Shown: positions 1 to 13,722 of the stretch, one piece after another
Layout of the letters: the number at the start of each line of letters is the position of its first letter
Numbering within the stretch: the first letter of the stretch is position 1
NCBI GenBank assembly: GCA_019022495.1
Contig: JAFEKR010000004.1
Location: forward strand, 1,550,001 to 1,614,000
DNA length: 64,000 nt
Direction of reading: 5' to 3'
From: Epichloe hybrida
Taxonomy: Eukaryota; Ascomycota; Sordariomycetes; Hypocreales; Clavicipitaceae
Notes under the pieces: model-generated
What the model saw: only the letters and a program-made list of their open reading frames with translations
Database searches by the model: none
Told to the model about the DNA's origin: nothing
Made by a program: the position numbers and the translations under genes

Positions 1-3000
1 GCTAGGTCTCTTCCTTCTTAGAGAACTTCTTATCTAAGAGGCTAATTATATTATTAGTCTGCATTCTAATGTAGGTAAAGTTAGGGCTTTCCTTTATAGT
101 TATAAGCAGGTAGGGATTATATATAAAGGTTTCTATCTAGAGGTTCTCTCTATAATACTTATAATATATAACCTACTAGTATATTCCTACTTCTACAAGC
201 CTATAAAGAGGTTTAATAACCCTTAAGATTATACTAGGTAGGTAAAGATGCTATATCTAAATTAGCAAGCGCGCTAGGATTAGCCGCTCTAGTAATATAC
301 AGGCCTATACATAAGCCTAATAGATATCTCTTAGCTAGATAAGGAATTTCCTTAATCTTATTAATAGGGCTATTATAAGGATAAGACGTTAGCTCACGTG
401 TTAAATCGTTAGGGCCTATGTAAGAATAGCCTATTTCCCTTTATCCTCACACCCTTAGATTATAAGGCATAACTTTTTATAGGGTTCTATTATCTTGCCC
501 TTAATCTTATTAATAATCTAGGAATTAAAGATTTAAATTCCACTATATTCTTCCTTATTAAATATAATAAATTTAAATACACCTTACTTAATTAGAGTGT
601 TAATCTCCGCTTTTATTAATAGCTTAAAAGGTTCACTAGGGGTCTTAATAATTCCTTCCTTACGTAGCTTAATTATAAGAGCTAGGTTACTATGTTCTTT
701 CGCTAATAGGAAGGTATTAGCACCTTAAGGCATTATAGGAGGGTTCTTCTATAGCCTTTCACGTCCTTACTTTAGTGGTATTAGTAGCACTATATTCTTA
801 TTATAGGCCTCTCGCCCTTTTTCTCCTTTCTCTTTACTAGGCTTTACTATCTTCTTTACACTAGGATTATTATAGTAAGGCTTAATAAATATTAACCTAA
901 AGGTCTTTAGGCCTTTAGGCATATTAAGTATATAGCTTTCTCTAGTAATTACTAGTAGCTTATATAGACCTACCTATCCCTTACCTTCTTACTAGACCTT
1001 AACCTTTAATCTAAGTAATAGGCTAAGGGTCTTTAAGGTATCTAGGCTATTATGTTTAGTAAAGGCCTTATTAACCTTCTAGATAGCATAAAGTCTCTTA
1101 ATCTCTTTAGTAGCTTTCTATACTATAATCACACACTATATAATATTAGGTAATAGTAAGGACTTATTTATTATACATAGGTAAGCTCTAAAGATAAGGA
1201 GGGTTAGGATAAGGCTATTAGGGCCTATAGTATTATTTAGGGCCTTAATTACTATTTAAAGGGTAATAGGTTCTAGTATTATAAGGTATTCGCGTCTAAT
1301 TATATTATAGGCTCTTTAGAGTAGCCTATAATACCTTTTAACCTTCCCTATACTATAGTATACCTTAATAAGGACTTCCTTAATTAAAATTAATATTAAA
1401 GCTATAAATTTTCTAAATTCATTACTATAGAAGTTTATTCTAGTGTTTATAATAATAAAGTCCAGGGGGCCTAGGTAAGTATTAATCTAGCATATTCGGA
1501 GGGCTTCCTAGGTTATTTTCACAGAGATATTATTAAGGAATTTCGCTATGTTAAATACTATAGCTATATCTATAGTATAGAGTATAAGGCAATTGCTATC
1601 TAGGTAGAAGATATTTACTATTACTTTATAATTAAAGCTATACTTATCCTTAAGGGTAAACTTAAAGTAATTAGGGCTATTTATATATATTTAGCATTAG
1701 TAGTAAATTCTTATTAGCTCCCTAATAGCTTTAATGTTAACATCATACCCTAATCTACAGAGAACCTTATATAGACGTTAGATTAATAGATATCTAAAGC
1801 GGCAATATAATCGCCATAGCTTACCTTCTATAAGGTAGCTCTAAGTAACTACTTCTTCTTTCTATATAAGAAGCATCTAGGCGTAGCCCTATTTACGTAT
1901 AATAAGGACTTTAGTGTTTCCTTATTATAGCATATTCTTAGAGATATTAAAGTTAATCTTTAAATAGTTTATATTATTAAGGGATAAGAGAAATAGAGTG
2001 TTTATAGGGATAACCTAAAAGAGAATATTTCTAAAGGGAGTAAGCACATTAGCTACTCTAAGCGTGATAATTAGGTCTCCCACGCTAAATCTAACTAATA
2101 CCTTTTTCTTTATTAATTTATTAAGCTATAATATAGGTATCTAACGTTATAAAGTAAGAAATTAAGGGTGCCCTACTATAAAGAACTTTATAGCTCCTAT
2201 ATTAGGCATAATCCCTTAGAATATCACATAGGAATAGCAATCTTCTAATATAAACGTCACTAGAGCTTTGTTCACAAGTTCCTGCTAAAAGGGGTCTTCT
2301 TTACTTAGACTATAATAAGCTACTTACCTTATTAGGAATTAAACTATTCTTTTGCTATTAATCTAGGTTCTATAAGTAAAGAAGCTTGTAAGTACTAGCC
2401 TATCTATATTATTAGGGCTATTATCAAATCCAATGCTCTTTATATACTAAGCAATCTTATTATTAACAGGGGTTTAAGACTTGTGTTCTCCCTTGTACTA
2501 AGTAAGGAATAAATAATATAAGTTATTAGCTAGATCCGTAAGGTAGTAGTTCTTAAAGCGTTAAAACGCCTTCTTACGGTTCTCTTTAGGGTGCTTAGAT
2601 AACTAGTATCCTTCCTTATTATATACGTAGCACTTCTTTATATAAGGAGTACTTTCTTTTTCTTATGGTTTTAAGGGGTATTAGGTCTCTTTTCTATTCC
2701 TATTATATCTTTAGTTAGTCTAGAATTATTCTAGGGTTATAGCTTTAGTTAGGAACTATTAATAGTTCTTTTTCTCTTCCTTAATAAAATAAAGGGTTAT
2801 TCTAATCTGTTTACAGAACTCTTATAGTCTATCTAGCAGATTTATAATTACTCCTTTACACTCTAGAATACTATAATAGGCTCTAATAAGTTAATTCTAG
2901 AGTGCCCTTTTAGTTTAGCTTACTTTAGGCATTACTTATTATAAGATAGCTAGTCTTTCTATAAGTTTATTAAAGCATTTAATTATTAACTTACTTAGGT

Positions 3001-3900
3001 TATTATTTACTATTTCTTATAGGGAAGTATTATTCTACTCTAGTAAATATCTTTACTATATATCCTTAGTTTTAAATTATTCTCTTATATAGCTAATAAG
3101 CGTAGGGAGATCTTATAGTTATCTAGGTTTAGAGAGGTAGTCTATATAGTATTATAGTGCTTTACCTTTAAGTATAACCTTAAAAGTATAACTAGCTTAT
3201 TTAAGCTAAATATTAAGTAACTTACACTTTCTATAAAATATTTAAAGCTTTAATTTAAGGATATTATAGTTATTAGCGCTATAGAGTTATTCTTTAGGGT
3301 ATACCTTAGATAGGTTAATAATTTACTTTAGCAAAGGTCTCTAGGTTTATAAGGATTCTCTAGGTATTTCCCTTTATATCTATAGAAGGGGTAGTAAGGT
3401 CTTTAGGAAGTAAGAGGGTAGCTTTATAGGTAGTACCCTTAGGGCTTATTATTCCCTCTAATCCTTCTTTTCCTTATATTAGGAAGGAGAAATTATAGCT
3501 CTTTAAGCTATACTAATAAGGGCACTACTAGCCCTAGATAGCATAGGTTACCTCTATTAGTAACTCTCTTGCTTAGGGGTATTATTAGTAGTATTACTAG
3601 GGTAATACTACTAACTTACCTTTAGTAAAGGTATAGGTAGGGGAGTTACCTGTAGATACTTGCAAATAGTATCCTTAGGCGGTCTTAACTCTAGGTTAAT
3701 TAACCTTCCTAGGGGAGATTAACTAGACCTTCCTAAAGGGGATTAACTTAGTTTTCCTAAGGGAGTCTAGCTTATTAATCCTTTTAATAGTAATTATACT
3801 AATAACTAGGGTAATAGGGTAGGTTACCTAGTTCTAATATTACTATTATCTAGTAAATTATAGAAGAACTCTTTATTCTATAAGTTCTTTTAGAAGCCTA
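1..3900 (-). pseudogene. A3 gag-pol remnant (copia Gag, protease, integrase, start of RT)
   Basis: Decayed polyprotein read right to left on the minus strand. By alignment with A2 the parts are: Gag about 3900-2640; a CCHC-like knuckle at about 2631-2586; aspartic protease about 2500-2000; integrase about 1836-1116; and the first part of reverse transcriptase about 596-1. In copia elements this polyprotein makes the virus-like particle and the enzymes that copy the RNA into DNA and integrate it. RNase H would lie left of the window. Stops occur every few dozen codons, mostly TAG/TAA where Gln or Trp is expected, so no protein is possible. Domain limits are approximate. Confidence 0.8.
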
Positions 3901-4840
3901 TATACTTCTTCCTAGCCTCTTTAATTTCTTTAAGAGTCTAAAATCTAAATTCTTCTTAGTTTACTACTTCTTTAAGGTTATTTACTATCTTAGTGCCTTT
4001 TCTAATAGTTATATACACTTTGTTATAAAGAAGATAGTCTTAAAGTCTATTTTATAAAAGGTCTCTTCCTTTTATAAACTTATCCCTTAACTATTTATAG
4101 AAGTTATTACTAAATTTAGAGAATAGTGTTCTTCTAAATAACCCTTACTCCTTATATTATTTAGTCTTTATAAGGATATAAAGACTAATTTCCTTAGGTA
4201 TTATTATCTCTTTATATTTAAAACTTCCTATTTATTAAAGTAGTTCTTTTATAATATATTATTAAAGCCTTATAGAGATATAGAGGTATAGGTTAGTGTA
4301 AATAGGGGTTTTTCCTTTTTTAAGGTATTTATTATTATCTCCTATTTTAATACCTTCTATAGCATTATTATAACTATTAGTCTTACTAGGAACTCTAAAT
4401 TAACTAGAGGTCCTAGATAGTCTAGCTATATCTAATATTCTAATTAATTAAGGGAGGTAAATCTTATGATATAAGGAGAGAAAGGGGTATAACTATAATT
4501 ATATAATATGTTTTGTATTTTAGATATAAAGGATCACAAGGTAAGGTAGTTAAATTTAAATATATAATAAAATACATAATAAAGAAAGATAAGGGGATAG
4601 CTTAGCTACTAGTATTAAACCTTTCTTTATTATTTCAGAGTCTATATAGATATAGATATTAATACTAAAGTAAGAAGAGAGCTATATTATACCTTTCTAT
4701 TAGCATAACTTATTATTAAACATAGCCCTCCTATTTTATAGGGCGAGTTATTATTAGATAAGCTACCTCTTCTAATTAACCTTACTAATTTATAGTATTT
4801 AAAGACTACGTAGTTATCTATAAAGGTAACCACTAATTAG

Positions 4841-5147
4841 TATTAGATTCATAAGGTATTAAATTCAATGTAATACAGTTGTAAGCCTAAAGAATAGTAT
4901 TATTATTAATTATTTATTCTAGGCTATGTTATTTATTATTATGATTAATTAAGTTATAGGAAAAGAGAGGTAAAAAGCTAGAAGTTATAATATATAAAGG
5001 GAAAAGGGGTTACGCGTTTGTATCCCTATATTTCCTAGCTAATTAACATGCTAGGTTGTGGGTTACGTGTAGGGTCCGCGCGCGGCCTGAGCTTCTGCTA
5101 GGTAATTGCGGCTGCGACGCGCGATTGATATCACCTTTGTTCCAACA
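4841..5147 (-). repeat. 5' LTR of A3 (family A)
   Basis: 307 bp. In plus-strand reading it starts TATTAGATTC (TG mutated to TA) and ends TTCCAACA. It matches the solo LTR at 44233-44541 along its length, with differences mainly of the C-to-T and G-to-A kind. The G+C-rich end (5060-5130) is the least mutated part. The bases just left of it, CTAATTAGTGGTT in minus-strand reading, are the motif shared by all copia families here next to the 5' LTR. Confidence 0.92.
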
Positions 5148-7162
5148 GTTAGGATAATACTATTTAAGCTTATAGAGTTATTAATTACTTTAATAGCTAT
5201 TTAAAGGTATTACTCTAGCGTAAGTTCTATCCTAATTAAGGTTATAATAATATTATAAGCTTAGCATAAAGGTTTATAATATCTCTTAACTTTTCTAATG
5301 CTATTATAGGCTTTAATTAGCATCTTATTAGTCTTAATTAATATTAGTTAAATATAGTGCTTAAACTTAGTAAAAGTAAAGTTATTACTAGTGTTATATA
5401 TAATCCATTCTAGAGGTCTAAGATAAGTGTTAATCTAATATTTGTAGATAGTATTCTAGATATCTTAAGCTTTTTGCTTCCTTAGATTAAGGAATTAGGC
5501 TACCTAGAATAATATTACTAAATTAATAATATAAAGTACTAGTTAGCTATTAATTTGCATAATATTGATAATAATCTTATAGTTAAATTTGTGGTTATCT
5601 TTAATTATAAACTTAAATTAACTAGGGGCCTTTCTATATATCTAGTAATAGTAGTAGACTCTAGTTAATTTCTTAATTACCTAGTATTTAACTTTATAGC
5701 TAGCTTAGTAAAGGATCTTTATAAGTTATTAAATAAAAGGGTAACTAAGTTAATAATATAATTAATAAATATCTCCTTCTAAAAGGTAAAAGGCAACTAT
5801 TTCTCTTGCCTCTAGTAACTACTAAGAATAGCCCTATTATTATATAATAGGTATAGTCTTATTGCCTTAGATAAGTATATTAGTAAGGTTATTAATCTTA
5901 ACTTATATCTTATTTATATTAGTAATTAAGAAGAGGAAGGGGGTTAGCTATATTAAAGATATAAAATTTAAGCTCTCTAAGTTCTATAAGTATATAAAGG
6001 ATTCCTCTTATAACTACTAATCTAGCACTAAATATAATAATTTAGGGTTTATAAGGGGTTACCTTTAATAAAGGTATTAATCTTAATACAGCCTTTACTT
6101 ATACCTTTCCTATAGTTAACTTTCCTATAGCACTAGTATTAGGTATAATCCCTCTAAAAACCTCTTTAAAATAGTATTCTTTAGAGATATAGTAAATTAA
6201 GCCTTTATTACACTCTTATAGCTTATAGAGCTCCTACCTAAGGAATATATATTAGAAAGCTTAATTATTTAGGGTTATAAGGATATTAATATTAGTAGTA
6301 TTATAGTTAGTTTATAATCTAAAGTAAAAGAATTATATAATACTTAGGTATGCTATTAATAGTAGCTTCTTTATATTATTATTATTATCTTTTGCTTCTA
6401 TATAAGCTAAAAGATATAATTCCTAATTCTAACCTAAGCCTTTATTAGGCTTATTATTATCCTACCCTTTATAGGAGGTAAGGAATACCTAGAATCTTTT
6501 CTCTAAAGGGGGTATATAATATATTTTACTAGCTTACTAGTAGTTCTTTTCCTTTTAATATTCTTTAGTAAAGTAATTAGAGAACTAGTAGCTACTCTTA
6601 CTATATATAAAGTAATGCTTAGTGCTTAGCCTAGGGCTTTATTTATAATAGCTTCCTTTACTATAGAGGGATAATTACTATCTATACTAATAATTAGTAA
6701 ATATAGCCTTTAGAGAGTCTTCTTATTAGTACTAAAGGTATTAGAAAAATCTCTTATTTAATTCTATAATAGTAATTACCTTATAAAGGTCTTTAGTAAG
6801 ACTTTTAAAGCCTAAAGAGTATATGTATTTTACTATCTAATATTTAGGCACACTAGCTATAGCATTTAAGGCCTGCTTATAAAGCTTAGTATTTACTATT
6901 TTAGTAAGGTATAGTTCTCTATAGATTTTCTTAAGGGTTAATAATATAATCTTAAGGTAATTAAGCTTACTTTTATTAGAGTTTTTCTTAATTATATTCT
7001 TTAATATTATACTACTTTATTAGTAGTAATAGAATTACTAGTTACTTTCTATCTTAAAGTATAAACAAAGATAGGTAATTATCTCTTTATAGGAATAGTT
7101 ATTCCTAAAGAGGTAATTAAGGAAGTATTATTTAGTATTACCTATTAATATAATAAGGAAAG
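5148..7162 (-). pseudogene. B2 pol/gag remnant (integrase, protease, C-terminal Gag)
   Basis: Minus-strand remnant collinear with B4 53520-51507. In order from the right edge leftward: the C-terminal half of Gag, then protease at about 6198-5788 and part of integrase at about 5748-5148. The rest of Gag continues at 24239 beyond the B1 insertion. Frames are interrupted by many TAG/TAA codons. The piece is identified by its close similarity to B1 (10000-11294) and B4, where protease and integrase motifs can be read. Confidence 0.8.
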
Positions 7163-7418
7163 TGTTGGATTCACTAAGGTCCTGCGCAGGTAATAAATCC
7201 CGTATAATTGAAGTCGATGATAGTTAGTTAGCTAGCTAGGAAAGAGGGAGAAGAGAGGGAAAGTCTAGATACTAGAAAAGTAAGCGAAATCTATATGTAG
7301 GGCATAAAAGGGGGTGGCGAATTAATACAGCTAATTATATTACGTGCATCGCGCCAGACCTATAATTAGTCTAGTCTTTAGCCACAATTAAACTAATAAA
7401 GATCTAAAGGAATTAACA
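7163..7418 (-). repeat. 3' LTR of B1 (family B, alpha)
   Basis: 256 bp, TGTTGGATTC...AATTAACA in plus-strand reading. The TSD GAAAG precedes it at 7158-7162. The alpha subtype is marked by AATAAATCCCG near its start and a repeated AGCTAGCTAGG stretch, both also present in 23978-24233, 49758-50013 and 56102-56357. Confidence 0.93.
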
Positions 7419-7667
7419 CTAGTAATCTCTCTTTTTCCTTCGTAGCTAAAGAGCTTAAAAACGTAATAAAAATCAGATTAAAGGAAAGTGTATATAAGTG
7501 AATCCCTTAATAGAAATCCGCTGCTCTAATTAGTTATTATAGCATTAGTTAATTAAATTAATCCGTTAGTCCTTACCTAAGCTCTTATCTTCTAATATCG
7601 CAAGTCTCTTTACTTATCCTTTAACATAAATCGTTAATTCGTTTAAATTAATTAAAGAGAAAAGTAA

Positions 7668-10600
7668 TAAATTTAGTAATGCTTTTATTATTATATCCGC
7701 CGGATTATTATTACCGTTAATCCATCTAACTTTGTAAATCTTATGCCTTTTGTACAATTAATAAAGAGCTATAATATTAATTATTAGTCTCTTCTCCTTT
7801 ATAGTTCCTAGCTTTATAAGATATTTATATAATGAAAAAGAATTAGTATAGAGAATCGTAGGAATTTAAGGTATCTTTAATTAATCTGTGATCTGATGTA
7901 AAGTCATGGAAATCATATAGGTAATATCTGCGCCTTAAACTATACTATATAACTTAGAGGTAAGCGTGCTATAAGTAACTCTCTTGCTCTTTATTAAGCT
8001 ATATGTGATAATGTTGCCTTTTACAATAAAGGTATTATTATCTTGTATTATCTTGTTACTAATTATAATTACGTATTTAATCTATGAGCTTAAATCCTTA
8101 TTATTAGCAAGCAATCTATCTATAAACACGAAGAGCTTTGCCTCCTTAAGGACTAAAGAAATATATTATAGTCTACGCTATTAATTCTTAATTTACTACT
8201 TAAGGCGTTTATTAAGGCATATAATATCTTCTGTAAAGGGCTCTTAGTATTAAGCTATAATTAAAAGGTTATACAAAGCTTCTAGTTAACATATAGTTAT
8301 AATATAGCTTCCTTAGGCTTATTATTTTATGTAGTCTTGCTTTGCTATTAGGGATTAAGGATTAACTTCCTTAATCTTCTGACTCTAGCCCTTCTAGGTT
8401 AAGATTAACGAATTATTAGTGTTTTAGGTTAAGATATACCTATTAAAGATAAGGGGATTCTTAGCGGTTAATTATTGCTTTTCTTTAGCTATGAAATTAG
8501 CCTTCTAAAGCTCTTTCTTTTCTTTTTGGAAGAAGTTATTATTGCTTAGGCCTAATGTATTATTAGTTTGTATTCTAACAATGCTAAAGAGATTCTTATT
8601 ATTTAGGGCTATAATTAATAAGTAGGGATTGTAAGTTAAGGTTATTATATTAAGGTTATCCCTGTGGTAACGGAAGTACGTTGCCTACTAGTGGGTTCTA
8701 GCCTCTGTAATCCCGTAAAGAGGTCTAATTAATTCAATTATAGTCCCTTCTAGAAAGAGATATGTAATTTGCTTTAGTAATCTTATAATAATTAGCCTTA
8801 TTAGCACTGTGTGTAATTAAGTGTAGGCTTATGTAATATTGTAAATCTAAAGGTAAATATCTCTTTTTCTTAATAATGGAGCGATAGCTACAATAAGTCA
8901 TTAGCTTGCTTGTTAAATCGTTAGTGATTACATTAGGATAAATTCCTTTCCTTTGTTATTGTAGCCTTGTATAATAAGGCAGGATTTCTTATATAGCGAG
9001 TCCGTTCCTTTACCTTTAATTTCTCTAACTATATAAGAATTAAAGATTCTATAGCCTCCGTGCTTCGCTAGGTTAAACTTAATGAATTTAAACATATCAT
9101 AAGCTTGCAAAGCGTTAATCTTAGCTTAATTAGATTACTTAAAGGGTTTTCCTAGGGTTATAATCCTTCCTTCTTAGCAAAGCTAAAGAGCAAGGTTTTA
9201 ATTAGCCTTTTCCTTTACTATAAGGAATACTATGCTTAGCATCCCTCTAGTTATAATCTCTTAAATAAAGGCCTTCTCTTAATCTTTATTCACAAGTATA
9301 TAGAGCTAAACTAGGCTAACGTCCTTCTTAGGGCTATAAGGTTTTCTTTTCCTTACTTTTATTCCTTTAGGGCATAGTAATAAGTCTTTAACTTAACGGC
9401 TTCCTCTTAGGGCCTTTTAGGCTTTATAAGCCTTTTTATTAGACTCTCCTGTACTTATAAATTACACTATAAGGGCCTTTCTTAGTCTCCCTTGCTTTCT
9501 CTTAGCTAGTGTTTACAGCTCTTTACTATCTTTTATTAAAGAATCTCTTTTATTAGTAGTAGTTAGTTATATAGCTCCTTCTTCCTTTACGTTACTTAGC
9601 TATTACTCTAGTAAATTATAAGGCTTTATCTCCTACTACTCTAGCCTCTCTATAGTATATAAGTCTTTATAATAAGGCTTTACTACTATAAAGTAGAACT
9701 TTACTAGGCCATATGGTATATTAACTATATAGGTCTCTCTATTAGTAGTAAGCAGCTTATAAGGGCTATGCTAGCTGCCTTTCTCTCTCCACACACGTAT
9801 ATTAGCCTATAAGGGTAGCTAATATATAGGCGCTATATTAGGGCTATTCTAGGCTTTAAGGGCATCGTAGACCTACTATAAAGCTAGATAGCAGTGGACT
9901 TTATTAGTAGCTTTATAAATTGCTTTAGTATATTAAATAATAAAGACACTTAGTAGTGACTTGTCTATTATTTATAGGTAGCCTCTAAAGACTAGTAGGG
10001 TTAGGATAATACTGTTTAGGCTTGTAAAATTATTAATCGCTTTAATAGCTATTTAAAGGCATTACTCCAGTGTAAGTTCTATTCTAATTAAGTCTATAAT
10101 AATATTATAAGCTTAGCGTAGAGGTCTATAATATCTCTTAACCTTTCCAATGCTATTATAGGCTTTAATTAGCATCTTATTAGTCTTAATTAACATTAGT
10201 TAAGCATAGTGCTTAAACTTAGCGGAAGCGAAGTTATTACTAGCGTTATGTATAATCCATTCTAGAGGTCTAAGATAAGTATTAATCTAATATTCGCGGA
10301 TAGCGCCCTAGATATCTTAAGCCTTTTACTTCTTTAAATTAAGGAACTAGGCTACCTAGAATAAGGTTACTAAATTAATAATATAGAGTACTAGCTAGCT
10401 ATTAATTTACACGATATTAACAATGATCTTATAGTTAAATTCGTGATTATCCTTAATTATGAATTTAAATTAGCTAGGGGCCTTGCCGTGTATTTAGTAA
10501 TAGTAATAAACTTTAGTTAATTTCTTAATTACCTAGTGTTTAACTTTATAACTAGCTTAATAAAGGATCTTTGTAAGTTATTAAATAGAAAGGTAACTAA

Positions 10601-11289
10601 GTTAATAATATAATTAATAGATATCTTCTTCTAAAAGGTAGAAGGTAACTATTTCTCTTGCTTCTAGTAACTACTAAGGATAGCCCTATTATTACATAAT
10701 AGGTATAGTCTTATTGCCTTAGATAAGTATATTAGTAAGGTTATTAATCTTAACTTATATTTTATCTATATTAGTGATTAAGAAAAGAAAGGGGGTAGCT
10801 ATATTAAGGATATAAAATTTAAGCTCTCTAAGTTCTATAGGTATATAAAGAATTCCTCTTATAACTACTAATCTAGCGCTAAATATAATAATTTAGGGTT
10901 TGCAGGGGGTTACCTTTAATAAAGGCATTAATCTTAGTAGAGCCTTTACTTATACCTCTCCTATAGTTAACTTTCCTATAGCGCTAGTATTAGGTATAAT
11001 CTCTCTAAAGACCTCTTTAGAATAGTATTCTTTAGAGATATAGTAAATTAAGCCTTTATTACACTCTTATAGCTTATAAAGCTCCTACCTAAGGAATATA
11101 TGTTAGAAGGCTTAATTATTTAAGGTCACGAGAATATTAATATTAGTGGTATTATAGTTAGTTTGTAATCTAGAGTAGAAGAATTATATAATGCTTAGGT
11201 ATGCTATTAATAGTAGCTCCTCTATATTATTATTATTATCTTTAGCGTCTATATAAGCTAAAAGATATAATTCCTAATTCTAACCTAAG
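7668..11289 (-). pseudogene. B1 pol remnant (RNase H, RT, integrase, protease)
   Basis: Read right to left: end of Gag about 11289-11170, protease about 11050-10640, integrase about 10600-9620, reverse transcriptase about 9130-8220 and RNase H about 8150-7668. The RNase H part matches copia enzymes, with F-x-D (now N/K) followed by ...LANN.DL, then the YSLTKSKRVT-like strand and a TKALL tail. Conserved spacing and order make the copia assignment firm even though stops are frequent. The segment is collinear base for base with B4 52231-55852, with no large indel seen. Confidence 0.85.
8928..9110 (-). pseudogene. Open fragment of B1 reverse transcriptase N-terminus
   Basis: This 60-codon open stretch lies on the coding strand of B1 and is a real piece of the decayed polyprotein. 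It reads ...FKFIKFNLAKH, then RIFNSYIVREIKGKGTD, then KSCLIIQGYNNKGKEF. This is the usual start of a fungal copia RT: an R-I-F-N-S segment, E-I-K, a K-S-x-L-(V/I)-(V/I)-Q strand and the N-D/N-K-G-K-E-F turn. B4 has the same segment at about 54420-54590 with a stop in place of the Gln. It is open only because RIP hit fewer sites here; it is not a separate gene. Confidence 0.75.
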
Positions 11290-11294
11290 CCTTT

Positions 11295-11603
11295 TGTTGG
11301 AACAAAGGTGATATCAATCGCGCGTCGCAGCCGCAATTACCTGGTAGAAGCTCGGGCCGCGCGCGGACCCCACACGTGACCCACAACCTAGCACGTTAAT
11401 TAGCTAGGAAATGTAGGGACACAAACGCGCAACCCCTTTTCCCTTTATGTATTGTAACTTCTAGCTTTTTACCTCTTTTTTCCTATAACTTAATTAATTA
11501 TAATAACAGATAATGTAGCCTAGAATAGATAATTAATAATAATACTATTCTTTAGGCTTATGACTATATTACATATTAAATTTAATACCCTATGAATCTA
11601 ATA
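11295..11603 (+). repeat. 5' LTR of A1 (family A)
   Basis: 309 bp from TGTTGGAAC to ATCTAATA (CA mutated to TA). The first 120 bp are G+C-rich and lightly mutated and include a CACGTG hexamer. The rest is more A+T-rich. The motif CTAATTAGTAGTT follows directly at 11604. Confidence 0.93.
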
Positions 11604-12247
11604 CTAATTAGTAGTTACCTTCATAGATAACTATATAGTCTTTAAACACCGCAAATCAGTAAGGTTAATTAGAAGAGGTAGCTTATCTAACAACAACTTA
11701 CCCTATAAAATAGGAGGGCTATGTTTAATAATAAGTTATACTAATAGAAAGGTATAATATAGCTCTTTTCTTACTTTAGTATTAATATCTATATCTATAT
11801 AGACTCTGAAATAATAAAGAAAGGTTTAACGCTAGTAGCTAAGCTATCCCCTTATCTTTCTTTATTATATATTCTATCACGTATTTAAAGTTAACCGCCT
11901 TACCTTACGATCCTTTACATCTAAAACACGTTATATAATTATAGTTATATCCCTTTTCTTCTTATATTATAAGATCTACCTCCCTTAATTAATTAGAATA
12001 TTAGATATAGCTAAACTATCTAGGACCTCTAGTTAATTCAGAGTTCCTAGCGAGACTAATAGCTATAATAATATTATAGAAGGCGTTAAAATAGGAGATA
12101 ATAATAAATACCTTAATAAAGGAAAAACCCCTATCTACACTAACCTATACCCCTACATCTCTATAAGGCTTTAATAACATATTATAAAAGAACTACTCTA
12201 ATAAATAGGAAGTTCTAAATATAAAGAGATAATAATACCTAAGGAAA

Positions 12248-13722
12248 TTAGTCTCTATATCCTTATAAAGACTAAATAATATAAGGAGTAAGGGTTATTT
12301 AGAAGAATACTATTCTCTAAATTTAGTAATAACTTCTACAAATAGTTAAGGAATAAGTTCGTAGAAGGGAGAGACCTTTTATAGAACAGACTTTAAGACT
12401 ATCTCCTTTATAACAAAGTGTATATAACTATTAGAAGAGGCACTAAGATAGTAAATAACCTTAAAGAAGCAGTAAACTAAGAAGAATTCTAATTTTAGAC
12501 TCTTAAAGAAATTAAAAAGACTAGGAAGAAGTATATAGGCTTCCAAAAGAACCTATAAAATAAAGAGTTCTTCCATAATTTACTAGACAATAGTAATATT
12601 AAAACTAGGTAACTTACCCTATTACCCTATTTATTAGTACAATCACTATTAAAAGGATTAATAAGCTAGACTCCCCTAGGAAGACTAAGTTAATCCCCTC
12701 TAGGAAGGCCTAGTTAATCTCCCCTAGGAAAGGTAATTAACCTAGAGTTAAGACTGCCTAAGGATACTATTTATAAGTATCCATAGGTAACTCCCCTGCT
12801 TATACCTTTACTAAAGGTAAGTTAGTAGTATTACCCTAGTAATACTACTAATAATACCCCTAAGTAGGAGAGTTACTAACGGAGGTAACCTATGCTATCT
12901 AGGGCTAGTAGTGCCCCTATTAGCATAGCTTAAAGAGCTATAATTTCTCCTTCCTAATATAAGGAAGAGGAGGATTAAAGGGAATAATAAGCCCTAAGGG
13001 TGCTACCTATAAAGCTACCCTCTTACTTCCTAAAGATCCTACTATCCCTTTTATAGATATAAAGGGAAATACCTAGAGGACCCCTATAGACCTAGAGACC
13101 TTTGCTAAAGTAAATTATTAACCTATCTAAGGTATACCCTAAAGAATAACTCTATAGCGCTAATAACTATAATATCCTTAAATTAAAGCTTTAAATATTC
13201 TATAGAAAGTGTGAGTTACTTAATATCTAGCCTAAATAAGCTAGTTATGCTTTTAAGGTTATACTTAAAGGTAAAGCACTATAATACTATATAAACCACC
13301 TCTCTAAACCTAGATAACTATAAGATCTCCTTATGCTTATTAGCTATATAAGAGAATAATTCAAAACTAAGAATACATAGTAAAGATATTTACTAAAGTA
13401 AAACAACACTTCCCTGTAAGGAATAGTAAATAATAACCTAAGTAAGTTAATGATTAAATGCTTTAATAAACTTATAGAAAGACTAGCTATCTTATAATAA
13501 GTAGTGCCTGAAGTGGGCTAAACTAAAAGGGCACTCCGGAATTAACTTATTAGAGCCTGTTATAGTATTCTAGAGTGCAAAGGAGCGATCATAGATCCGC
13601 CGGACGGACTACAAGAGTTCTGTGAACGGATCAGAATGACCCTTCGTCTTATCAAGGAAGAGAAGAAGAACCATCAACAGTTCCCGACCGAAGCTACAAG
13701 CCGAAGCAATTCCTGACTTAGG
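12248..13722 (+). pseudogene. A1 Gag remnant, ending at deletion junction
   Basis: Collinear with A2 36406-37855. The 5' portion is heavily mutated. The last 150 bases or so before the joint are lightly mutated and open, reading ...DPPDGLQEFCERIRMTLRLI... and a basic stretch, as expected of a copia Gag C-terminal region. At the joint the Gag frame runs into the RT segment out of phase and meets a stop at about 13722. Gag would build the particle shell. The assignment rests on position and on similarity to A2; no Gag-specific motif survives before the deletion. Confidence 0.7.

Larger units (their letters stand above)
1..5147 (-). mobile_element. A3: Ty1/copia element, family A (3' end outside window)
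   Basis: This is a minus-strand copy of family A. Its 5' LTR is the right-hand end (4841-5147). The interior runs leftward through the untranslated leader, gag, protease and integrase, and the window starts inside the reverse transcriptase. It is collinear with A2 (36406-40596) read backwards, with no large gap seen. The sequence after the LTR is GTTAG and then B-family integrase, so A3 is inserted in B2. GTTAG (5148-5152) would be the right TSD; its left partner lies outside the window. RIP has filled the frames with stops. Identification as copia comes from the collinear A2 copy, where integrase, RT and RNase H are readable. Confidence 0.9.

Noticed and set aside
7984..8184. Open frame of 66 codons; similar ones at 45434-45634 and 55336-55545
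   Set aside because: All three lie opposite the same stretch of family B RNase H, whose own frame has copia motifs. Their mutual similarity comes from the repeat, not from coding.
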